NCBI GenBank assembly: GCA_037903475.1
Contig: JBAJFG010000002.1
Coordinates: forward strand, 992,001-1,056,000
DNA length: 64,000 bases
Source of the DNA: Ancylostoma caninum
Lineage: Eukaryota; Nematoda; Chromadorea; Rhabditida; Ancylostomatidae
Direction of reading: 5' to 3'
A model generated the notes under the pieces. That model searched no databases, was not told the DNA's origin, and saw only the letters and a program-made list of their open reading frames with translations. A program made the translations under genes and the position numbers. Below are positions 38,001 to 49,800 of the stretch, piece by piece (positions within the stretch are counted from its first letter, which is position 1; every line of letters begins with the position of its first letter).

Positions 38001-41000
38001 GATGTATTGAGTAGGTATGCCCTGGTTGCCCAGGGCTTCCAACACCGCTTCCGTCTCAGCAGAGTCAAAGGCTTTCTTCAAATCGATGAACGTGAGACAG
38101 AGGGGCATCTTATACTCTCGCGATACTTCGATGAGTCTAGTGACGCTGTGTATGTGCTCGATCGTACTGAATCCTTTTCGAAACCCTGCTTGCTCGCACG
38201 GCTGTCCGTCTTCTAGTGTCCTTTCGATCCTATTGAGGATCACTCGTGTGAAAAGCTTGTAGACGAAGGACAGTAGGCAGATGGGGCGATAATTGCCAAT
38301 ATCCTGCGGGTCTCCCTTCTTGTACAGCAACACGGTCCTCCTGGAATAATTGCCAATATCCTGCGGGTCTCCCTTCTTGTACAGCAACACGGTCCTGCTG
38401 GTCTTCCATTGGTTAGGTACCTTGCACTCCGACAGGTACCGCGTGAAAAGCCTAGTCAAGGTGGTGATGAGAATTGGCGGTAGGTTCTTCAGATGTTCCG
38501 GTCGAATCCTGTCGGGGCCCGGTGCTGTACGATTCTTCACCGACTTGATGGCATGTCGGATTTCGGAAGGGAGAACCGATGGGACAACATACCCGTCCTC
38601 CCTAAGATGACATTGAGGAAGGTGGACGTGGCTATCGAAGAGATCCGAGTAGAAGTCGTAGATGACCTTCTCCATTACCCGTCTTGATGAAGAAATTGTT
38701 CCGTCTGGGCGCCGGAGGGCGGACATCTTGGTCTTGCGATTTTCGGAGTCTCGGCGGGCGCAGCGAATGCTTTTACCTGCCTCTGCGGCTTCGGCCAACA
38801 CTGGTGCTCGTCTCTCCTTAAGGTCTTCTTTTATCGCTTCTCTGCACCGTTTTGCGAGCTAGCTGGTAGTTGCCTGCGGCTCTCGCGGCTTCACGCTGGC
38901 GTATAAGCTCGAGGGTTTCATAAGACAGTCGTCTCTTGGTGACTCTCAAACCCTCGGCGCTCTTTGCGCTGTCGCGGAGATGCTGTACAAGCCGATCGTA
39001 CTCTTCGTCGGTGTTGTCGACAACCGCATCTTCCCAAAAGCCGGCTAGTGAAGTGAAAAGATCCCAATTGATGACGGGTTTGGGACTCCGTCTCTTAAAC
39101 TTCACGGCTTTCTCTCCTTTGCATGAGAAGAAGAATCTTGCACGAAGGAGGCGATGGTCGGATCCGGTGTAGAACTTTGGTACAACACCGACGTCGGTCA
39201 GGCAGAACCTTCGATTGACGATGATGTGGTCAATTTCATTATGGTACTCTCCACCGGGTGACTCCCACGTCCAGCGTAGGGAGGTTGGCTTCTAAAATTG
39301 TGAATTACCATGGATGGTCTTCGTCGTCATGATGAACTCAGACAGCCTCTCTCCCTATTCGTTCCACTGCAGGCCGTGGGTACCGATGTGAAGTTCCTCA
39401 AGCGCTCTCCTAGGACCAATCTTGGCGTTGACATCGCCAACGATGATCTTGTAGAATGTGTGGTCTTCCCTGTAGAACTTCTCCAAGTCCATATAGAAGG
39501 CCTCGATATCCTCTTCGTCGTAGCTGGATGCTGGAGCATAGGCGACGAACATTGTCAAGGCCGGTATTGATCCACATCTTCTCAACCGCAAACGTCCGAT
39601 TCGGGTTGTTAGCTGTTCCAATGAGTCGATGTTCATGACCAAGTTCGTGTTGACGAGGACACCGACTCTACCAACTCCTCTACTGTCGCAGGTTTCAAGG
39701 AACAGTTCTTCTCCAGTGTCGAAGGTGGCATTCAGTGGTCGGTGTCTCCTCGTCTCGGTCAGTCCGGTGACGTCGTACCTGATCTTCCTGGCCTGCATCA
39801 TCAAATCCTCGATGGAAGCCTCCGATGCAAGCGTGCGTGCGTTGAAGGTACAGACCTTCATCATAGTCCTTCTGGTTTTAGGCAGCCTAGATGTCCCCTC
39901 GGACCTCGTCCTCACTGGCGCTGCCGTACCAGTGACTCTTCCGAGATCAGGGGAACACTCTCTGTTATTGCTGTGTCGAGCTTGAAAAAATTTAAGCCCA
40001 CAGGAGATAGCTTGCTGGGCTCTATTCCCCCGTGGGAGGCTGGAGTGTGATTTCACCGGGAAGTTAGCCGGGCTTCCCGGTAGTGGACGATGGAGCTTAT
40101 TTGTTGGAGGCGACTCCGAACCGCCTCCCTTGTACCTCCCAGTCACTTGAATGCAGGGCTTTTGGTCGGATAGATGTGCAGGATACAATCTGCAGACACG
40201 CAAGCACACCCATGCACGCATGCATGAACATGCCCACACGCTGACAGGAGGTATAGATCGTTCCGACACTGCAGAGACAGGGAGTCCATCCACTGAATCC
40301 ACCCGCGTCTCAGGGCAGGCGCAAGGTCGCGTTTGGTCCGCGATTAGCCCCTTATCCGCCACCTGGGGACGCGCCACGTAGCCTCGCAACTAACCGGCTG
40401 GGATCCCTCGTAAGAGAGAGATCCGTGGCAAGATGCGGTATTGTGAAAAAAAAACTATTGTTTGGATAGGTGGAAGGATAGCGTAACGCTCTCAGGCGTT
40501 CATCCGAACTGTAGGGAGATTGCAAGGTCTGAGTATTTAACATATTTCTTTCTCTGTGTAGTAGGTATATTTCTAACGACCACATCTTTCTGCTCGTATC
40601 CTCGACAAGTCATTCCGTTCAGTAAACTCTCTCCAAGTTCGGCGGTGGATCAAAATATTAGCTTTATTGTTAGCATTGATGCTTCCACGACTCGATTCAC
40701 GTCCCTCGCAATGCGCACAGAGTAGCTCATTATTGAGATGGACTTCCCATCGTGAAGTTTTGAGGGCAATCTACCTGCTGTACAACCAATGTTGATGACA
40801 CTTTGTTGTACATGCTCAAAGCGTGGTGAATCTGGGCGTATCTTGGATCTTGGATATCACACGTATAGGATCTTGGATATCACACCACAACGCTTGTGCC
40901 GCGACTGCGAAATTTCCGCGATTGAGTGATAGAACCAAGGTCGACTGACAGATCTGACATCCCCAAAATCGGTAGTATGGGACTCTCCTTGTTCTGGAGG

Positions 41001-43824
41001 AAACTTTATGATTCAATATTAGGTTGGTGCGAAACTGATTGCCGAAACGAACACTCGCGTTCAAAAAAAGTTTTATAAAAAATCAGATAACAGCAGATAT
41101 CAAACGAAATATGCACCACAAGAACCGATGCCTTTTGCTGTTATTTCAGCAGGAGCTTAACTCCACTGCTCCAGAAATCTGTGGATTACGAGGCAAAGAA
41201 CTGAGCCCGTCAAAGCTGGAGGGCATTAATTTTGGCAAATCGGTTCTCGCATAGAAGATAATCTTGTGATCTGATAACCGGCGCATGGTTAGAGCTAGAT
41301 CTACACTGCATAATGCGCTACTGAAATTTCCTCTGCGAGCTCTTCTCTTTTCCGGAAAGTTCGACCAACAAAGTTAAGGCGCCTTACGCGGTGTGGATAA
41401 ATGGTGTGGTTTCCACAGAGCGCATGGAACTTTTCCCAAAATTGCACCGATTAGTGTCTGCAAACGGTTGATGTTTGTAGTAACAGTGGAAGAAATCCCA
41501 CTCCAATTCGCTTCAACTCTAGAGAGAAAATGGCATAATCAAAATTTTGGGTTACCAAGTTTGGTGTCTGTGCCTGAGACAGCACAACAAAGAAATGGGG
41601 ACAGAAAGCACTTTGGAGAATAAGAATGGCCTCGAAATTACTCCGTTCGAATTTGGTTGGCCTCATACAATGTTATGGTAAAATTATTACTAGTGGAAGT
41701 GCAGCTATCGAATTTGCATTCTTGAAGGGTTCACTCCGGAGTTCATAACATTTTCAAAGTGAGAAGCAAATGTAGCTCTCACATTCCAGAATATTGCCGG
41801 GATCATGCGCTTCAAAACAGTATCTAGACATGCGCGAAATCCAATAGGTATTCATTTACTATTAGGTCGTCAAGTATGAAATGTCTGATTTTGGATGAGA
41901 AGATTTCGAGTTTTGTTTCTAAAGCAAGATGATGTATAAGATATCCGAATACGCTCCTATACTATCCCCACTGCCTTGCCATCTTAACTGCAGCTTGACT
42001 GCGCCAGCAACTTGGAAACGTGGAAAGCTAGTAGTAATCAAGTGGTGAAGAGCGTTTCCGACATCATGTTGAAAATTGAACATTTTCTCCAGCAAGAAGT
42101 GAGCTAATCCATGAAAGGAGTTGTGGTCAAATAGAGCAAGGTTTGTCCAGTACAGAGAGTGGCAGGTGGATCCTCACCCCTGCTCCTCTGGCTTAAGCAG
42201 CGTGGATTTGTGAAAAATGGGCAAAAATTGGCACCCATTTTTGAGGGTCAAACTGGGAAAAATTCGTTCACCGAACCACTTTTGATGGTCATATTGCCTT
42301 GAGTACCTAAATATTATTGGTTTATAAAGATCACACCTTGCTGCTCACGTTGACTTAGTTTGACTCCTATCCGCTTCGGCTACGGCTTCCAGCTCATCGA
42401 TATCCTGGTTCATCATAAGGCTCACTTTGGAGCTTCATATCACCTGAGCGGAACTTCCCAAGCGAACCGTGTTCAGTGCATTCACTAGCTAAATGTCCCT
42501 TAACACTGCCCTGATGTTCCCAGCTTTCTCAGCTCTAATGGTTGGAAAATAGAATCTATGTTCCAAAATCGATTTTTCGTCTTTGAGTAGTTCTACAAAA
42601 AAATGCTTTCGAACAAAAATTCGAAAACTGATCAAAAACCCAGGAAGTGACTTTGAAAGGAAGAGGATTTATCTTCATAATGAAAATAAAGATGGGAAGA
42701 GATCTAGTGAATCTTCGAAGATAGAGACTGTCAAACTGACAGCTTTTAAAATCAGACATTTCATACTTGACGACCTAATAGAAGCCTTTGAAAATGCCTA
42801 GGCGAAAACAGCGGGAACTTATGTTATAATAGTATGCCTCTACAATGAAAATTGAGGTTGCAAAATCTGAAAACATTTGGAAGACGATTTCGACACGCTC
42901 TAGATCAGCATTCTGCTACTGTCACAGATTTGCGCCTGTGACCCGGGAAAAGTGATATTCAGTAAGGGAAAGTCCTGGAGAATGAGATGAATGAATGAGA
43001 ACCTCGATTCCTTACTGCGCCAGTTCTTGCCAGGCGAGTTTTCAAGAGAGGCTTAGCGCTACCCTGGAGCAGGGGAAAACTTGATTCTGTTCGCCACTGC
43101 CAACCATACATACGGCAAATTCTCGGACATCAACTCGAAATTACAATAATATGGCTTTGCTGTCAATGCTTGACCAGTTTGGAGATAGCTGCACAGAAGC
43201 AACCATCATGGAGAGAAGATTTGGTTTAGGAAAACTTTGCAGTAGGAACACGTCTCTACTCATACCCATTCGCATTTCTTGTTATTGTACAAAAAGCGAG
43301 GTTCATCTGCAGAAGCTGGTCATTGGTCAGATCGTGTGGTGTTCACGTGCGCACCTTTCTTACCCGGTTGGTTGAAGTCGGATGCCTCGAAACTGTAGTA
43401 TAGTGAGCGTTCCTCCTTGCTTTAAACGCCCGGATAGTATGATCCGCTTCAGGTTCCACGGCTCCCCTCGACGCTTGATCGTTTGGCGACATCTCGCGAC
43501 CACGACCATGGTTACATTTGAGCTTGAAATCGTAGGAAGAAAACTTCGCGAACCCCTGGCTCACTGCCCTTTTTGAAAGCGATTCCAATATAGAACAAAT
43601 GGAAGATCGCCGGATACCTCCGATCCAGAGTGATCGAGTTTGAAGTTATTAATCATGACCACCCAAAAATCATGTCGGCTCATCATCTGTTCGCAGATCC
43701 ACAAAAAGGTGGAAAGAAGCTAGTCAAAATATTCAAGCGGATTTTGAAAGAGGAGGAAAAACCCTTTCAGAAGGTCACACAAATCGTCTTAAAATTCTTC
43801 AAATTCCACAGGAGAGAAAAGTTC

Positions 43825-43865
<41 letters not shown>

Positions 43866-46800
43866 TGGCGGACGCAGAAAGTGGGCGGGAGGGGGGGGCG
43901 TGGGAAGAAAAGTGGGGTCTCCGCCGTTTTGGGGACCCAGACGGAAAATAAAATTAATAATAATATTAATTATAATAATAAACAATAAATAAAAAATATA
44001 TTAAAAATAATAATAAAAATAAACAATTAAAAATAAACTAACACAAGATTTTTATTTGTATTGTAAAGTAATTTCGAAAATTTGGCGACCCATTCTCGGG
44101 GGGGGGCGCGCCCCCCCCCCCTGCGTCCGCCACTGATATATATATATATATATATTACATAAGCTTACGCTTATGTGGATTAAAAACGAAAAAAGGTAAC
44201 AGGAACAATGGAACAAAACATTAACAATAAACACAACAGTTGGTCCGATTAGAGTAAACTTAAATGGCAACTGGGAGCATAAACGTTTGAGGCATTACGG
44301 GCTAAGGCAGTGCGCAAGCATCCTTTTAAATGCTTTGTAGCTGATAGGTATTGATTGAGTTTTTCGAAGCTTGTCAAACCTAGTAATAGTTCTGTAGGTG
44401 AAAAAATAACGTTTGCAATTTAGTCTGGCTGTTTTGAACATACCCCAAAACGGCAATTAATTCCGCACCAACCGCATCATAGATGAACAATAAAAGATGG
44501 AACACAAAAGGCCAAAATTCGAGATAAGCCGAAAAATGGGCGCTGAACTCCTGTCTCCATAAATTTAGACCACCCTGTGCGCATCGGAGATAAAGCGACA
44601 ATCTCCTGAAATACACAACAAAAATGAGCTTATGGACGCTCTAAGACTTATGATATAAGGGAGGCGGTTGTGACTCCATCATATACCATTTCGCAGCTCA
44701 GGCAGCTCCTATTCGTTTAGGAAATGTAAAATTGTTCTGTAATGTTATTGTGTTTCCTATTCAGTTTATTTTCGTCGTTATTTGAAGTTTATTGAATCCA
44801 GCAGACATGGTGTGGTTATCACAAAGCTGTTAATAACCGAAAGCTAACCAACTCAGAACCTCTGCAACAACTATTTAACCAGCTTTTGAGTAACTAGTTT
44901 CAGATCGCATCTGAAACTAGTTTTTCAAAAACTGGTAAAACACCATTTTTCGCCATTTCCTTGCTAAATAGTTGTAAATGAAAAGCTTGCAAAATAGATG
45001 CTTTGACCTCTTCCTTGCCAAATAGTTCTAATATGAAAAGCTGGTTAATTACTTGTTCTGACCAATTCCTTGCTAAATAGTTGCAAAATGAAAAGGTAAT
45101 AAAATAGATGTTCTCCGAAGTCAACCCGTTCGAACAGGAATGTTTTGTGGATTACACTCTTTCGAAATACAACAACTTTATTTATGGCATTCATAAACGT
45201 CTTCATACTTTGCAGCGCAACCCAGCCACAAGTCTAACAACGACTGGCAGAGCAGTGTTTCTGTGGTTCTCATAGTTTACTGTGATTGGGGGATCTTCGG
45301 CTACCGCTCAAATCAGTTCATCACCTTCCGCAGTCGTACATCACTCAGCAAAGGTCCCAAATTGTCCAAACAGGCTGCAATCTCGAAGGGAAATCGCTTC
45401 TACATTAGATTAGAGTTTAGATGCCCCAACAGGGACTTTGGTAACTGCGCAGCGCGAAAGCAGCCCAACAATGCGTCGAATAGAAACAATAGCAGAAACT
45501 GTTCCCAGTTGCTGCCATCCTCCCCCGATTGCTGCTCATGCTTTCCTCTTTCCACCAGCAATTGAGGGAAGGATGGCAGCAGCTGCGAGGAGATGCCGCT
45601 AGGGTTTACGCACTATGCTGTTGGAGCTGCGTTCGTGCTGCACAGTTATTAGAGGATTTTTAATTCAATGTAGAGTCTATGGATTTAGATAGCTTTTTTT
45701 AACAAAAAAAAACTTGCCTTCAATGCTTCAGAATGGAAACTGAGAAAAGAAGTCAAGCTTGTTAGAATGGTCTTCTTTGACTGATCTTTACATACTAGTC
45801 ATGGGTAATTTACAAAGCTCCCTTAGAAGGTCTTGAACAGAACAATACTGTCAGTGAATCGGTGCATAGATGAGGGTAAGCAAATTCTGAAAGATTAACT
45901 TAATGCGCTATCTTCTCGAGAGTTCTATGATACAACTTTTCCAAAACTTTCTTTTTGCTAATACTATATGCGGTTTCACTAGAAACTGATTGAACTCTGA
46001 AATCCGCCGCCGGACCAGCAGGCGGGAGAAGGGGTGTGCCTGATCAGGAAACGGGAACTGAAGTTTGTCTGATCAGTTTATGACTGAGCCGGCGTTTTCA
46101 GATGTTGGCTGAACATTTTACGGACAAACATCCGAATCGGCACAATTTACGGGTGTTGCCTGATCAGATCCCCAAACTCGCCGTTTCCTGATCAGGAAAC
46201 CGGTATCGCCTGCCTGACCAGGTTACGGGTATCGCCTGTTGTCTGACCAGATTACAGGTGTTGCTAGGGGATTTTTATTGCCGGAACCATATTTTTCTAC
46301 AGTGCAAAGACATTCAGAGCTGAAGCTTATGTCAGATGGATGTGTCCTTAACGTCCTCTCATAAAGTCAAAAATTGTGCAATTTTCTGGTCAAGAAGGAT
46401 TTTTCCATTCTAGCATACGAGTTGCAACCTGCCGTATGTAATGCACACTGAAGAGGAGACTCGCGGTGGGAGTTGCGCATTAAGCTTCGAGGCAATGAGG
46501 GCTGTGTCATGAAGTGACTCATGCACACAAGCTGGGAGTGGCTCGCCCACAAAAATGTTGTTGGCAGAGTCTCACAGTGTGAGGGACCATGTCATCCTAA
46601 TTTTGTGGAGAAGTCCGGGGTGCTGCCTAGCCAGTTTCCGGGTGTTGCGTGGCCAGTTTCCGGACATTGCCTGCCCAGTTTCCGGTGTTCGTGGATGCCT
46701 GATCAGATTCCGGGACCGAATTTCCTGACCAGTTCCCGGGTGTTGCCTGGCCAGTTTCTGGCTCTTGCGTGCCTGGTCAGCAGGCAAGCACGTCTGCTGG

Positions 46801-49800
46801 CCAGGCAACAAGACCTGTCAAACGTTCAGGCGGCAGACTTCAGAGAATGGAGCGAATCATTTGAATACATGTTTTGAGAGATTCCAAAAAGTCGAGACTT
46901 GGAACTTATAACTCACGCTTTGTATGAATGCGAAGTAACCGCCACTCTTCATTTTGTGGGGCTGCTAAGATTCTTTACCACATTCGAAGGATTTTCTCAT
47001 TTCTGCGTGATAGCTGTAGAATATCAGCGCAAAGCTAGTAAAATAGTTGTTCTCGGAGAAAGCTGGTTAAATCATCGGTTAGTTGATTTGACTTCCTAGT
47101 TAAATAGATGCGAAATAAAAAGCTAGTCGGCAACTATTTTTTCCAGGCTTGTGGTGACGTCATACTAGTTTGCAAGCTGTTTTAGCAAAAACTTGCAAAC
47201 TACTTTATTTCAGCTTGTTTGCAAGTTGTTTTTGAGAAATCCTTGTTTGAAACTTGCTCCAGGGGTTCTGAGAATAAATCTATCACACGAATGTGGTCAA
47301 AAACTGTCAGAAGCAACCAAAGCAGATATGATTAGGAGGAGGGCAATACTGGGAGTGCCGCGTTAAGCATCAGAAGTCGAAAATCAGAGAAGCCGCCGCT
47401 TACAGCACGTCGAGGATCAGATGGGCTAGACGTGTGATGCGTTTTAATGACAACCTTCAGCTACATGTATAGTTCATCGGAGTCCGATGCGATCGGATAA
47501 CGAATGATACTTATCGATCCTTAGATAACGAGGATCAATACGTATCTTTTTTTTATTCGACCGGTTCGGACTCCGATGCACTATAAATGTAGCTTTTGAA
47601 TGAGTGCCGTCAGGAATGGATCCCATGGAACGATAAGCGCACGACAGGAAGACCATCGCTAAGCGATTATCGGACTTCTTCACTTCAGAGTCCTTCGATA
47701 AACAAAACGATGCAATTCTTGTCACGCGAGCGTATAGAACCTATTGGACAACTCTGGCGCGCAGGAAGGAAAAATGGAAGATTCTGGCGCAAGTCTGCCG
47801 GGCAACAATGGCGCCCCATATACCCGAAGAACAATGGGAGTACAGGTGATACAGCTGATATCGGTGCGATAGGAAATGATTCCCTCTGGCTTTTTGAGAA
47901 CACTTAGCTTCCAAGCATAAATTGAAATATCTTTTCGGACGAAACTTTTAGATATGCAGACCTCGTTTCCAATTAGAGCATATCTGGAGCTCGCCACTAG
48001 AACCAAAATGAACGGATAAAATGAGAGACAATACTGATAGAAAAAATGCATAACGATTGTCATGGTTGTCACGTTACATTGCTTAGGATCGCTTCCGACT
48101 GGAATTTCTGTGAGCATCTCAGAGCTATCGCTTCCCATCGCCTCTACTCCTCGAAGACAAGCCCAAAATGAAAATTGGTAACGGGAGTGGAAACGATTGC
48201 TAGGTCACATTAATTCTCGTTTGTTGTCATAATCATGTCTTACGTCAAAATGCCTCCATTTGCGTCATCCACGTGGCGACCGCTGCTGGCCATCACGATC
48301 GTACTCTTAGCAGATTTTCAAGCACTTTTCTCGCAAGTTCCGTGAAGGTCATTTTCATTCGAAAAATTCTTTATTGGAGAAATTATTTGAAACCCACCAG
48401 TGTGGAATCCTATTCTAAGATTGAGAATTTCCTTGGGTAGATGAGGTATGCAAAATCCTACGAGGCTTTTCATGAAGGCTAACGACATGCTGCTGATTTC
48501 TCCCACGTGCTCCTGTCCATTCCGATTCGGTAGCCCACTCACACACAAGTAAGCATCCCCAATTGTTTCGACCTTAACAGAACTAAAAAGAAGCAAGAAA
48601 TAAGGGTACTTTTCCACTGTGACAGCACGAATTGCTTGTAAGAAAAATGAGTATACGAATAATTGGGAACAGTTCATTCACACCTTGTAGACGTCATGTT
48701 CGTCAATAATACTGTCAAAAATCGTGTAGAGATTATTTAGAAGGTTAACGACCTGAAAATCGTTATTGCAGGTAGAGGATTGATAAAACGAGCAACAGTG
48801 CAACAGAAGTTGCAGGCACCAAGAACCTGTAATGGAGTTCCCTTGCTTGCAATCGTCGTGAACGAAACAACATCGGAGAAGAACACTGTCACACTTTCGT
48901 ATGCTTCTGGTTCCACAGATTGGCCTAGCTTCAGCCTGTCAGCAACCTGCCTGTAAGTTGTAGCTCATTCACTATCCCTTTGCACTGAGTGAATTTTTAA
49001 TTATCCCGAGGCAAAAGCAAAGTGAACTTATTCTAATCAATACACTCAGGTACTACAAGTCTTTGCCTTAGGAAAGGTACAAATCAACACTTTTCACGTA
49101 TACAAAAAAAAGATGCCGCAGTACTCCAAAAATGACTCTCAATCACTTTGAACCAAATTAGATAACAGGCTTTGAACCAAACAAAAACGAGGACCTTGGC
49201 AACATCCTATAGAGCAGAATATCACTCTTCTTCTTTTCCTCTATGAGTTCCTTTGTCCTCTCCTCCACCTCATCCTCCAGTGTTGACGCATACGACTCAA
49301 GCATATTCATAATGTGATCCATGAGATTGCCTCTGCAATACTTACAATACAACAATACTAATAAAAGAACTTGCTTTGTGTGATCAGGAGATATAGCATA
49401 GAGCATAAGAACTCATAAAATTCAACCGCTTTGATGTTAGCTATTAGTTTCAATGTATAATGTTGCATGTCGCAACTATTCAATTTATTTCAGTCACATT
49501 ATCTTTTTTCCATTCATCTCTTGTCATTTTCGTTCTCGTACAATTATTGGTTGTCACGGTGATCAGAAGAACGAAAAAATTTTGTCTAGCGGCTTTACCG
49601 TATCAATAACAGAAGTGAACACCATACTCTGAAGTTCAATGGCGACCTATTTGGCGAGAGAATGTATTTGGCAAGACATTTTCCGGGCGAATGGTTCTAG
49701 AGTCTGTTTGGCAAGACAAAGTGAGAGAATATGTTGTCGACTCATTTTTCGGGTGTTTGGCAAGACAAATGGCAAGAGAATATGTTGACGACCCATTTTC

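Larger units (their letters stand above)
36730..40440 (-). mobile_element. RTE-like retrotransposon, almost complete
   Basis: Minus strand, 3.7 kb, inside the 12.0-kb cyclase intron in the same orientation as the gene. Order: GC-rich leader (40440-39890), endonuclease, linker, reverse transcriptase, C-terminal domain, then 3' tail with GTCAAGGTGATCAAGGTGA (about 36935-36955). About four lesions break one long frame: a frameshift near 39352, a stop near 39296, and frameshifts near 38825 and 37905. FADD is intact. A 57-bp in-frame duplication lies at 38289-38402. This is the youngest retrotransposon here. Confidence 0.93.
44852..47272. mobile_element. 2.4-kb DNA element with palindromic ends
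   Basis: Ends CTCAGAACCTCTGCAACAAC and, reversed, CTCAGAACCCCTGGAGCAAG. Just inside each end is a strong hairpin: AACTAGTTTCAGAT with its complement at 44892-44922, and TAGTTTGCAAG/CTTGCAAACTA near 47170-47205. About 65-bp units with CTTGCTAAATAGTTG and ATGAAAAGCT occur near both ends. No transposase was recognised. It contains two 24-bp minisatellite blocks. No clear target duplication. Confidence 0.55.

Noticed and set aside
43630..43992. 120-codon frame with (IY)n
   Set aside because: It runs through a TA microsatellite and into a MITE.
47722..48138. 138-codon minus-strand frame as the missing cyclase exon
   Set aside because: No cyclase motif. The next cyclase exon is clearly 36300-36398, which joins in phase.
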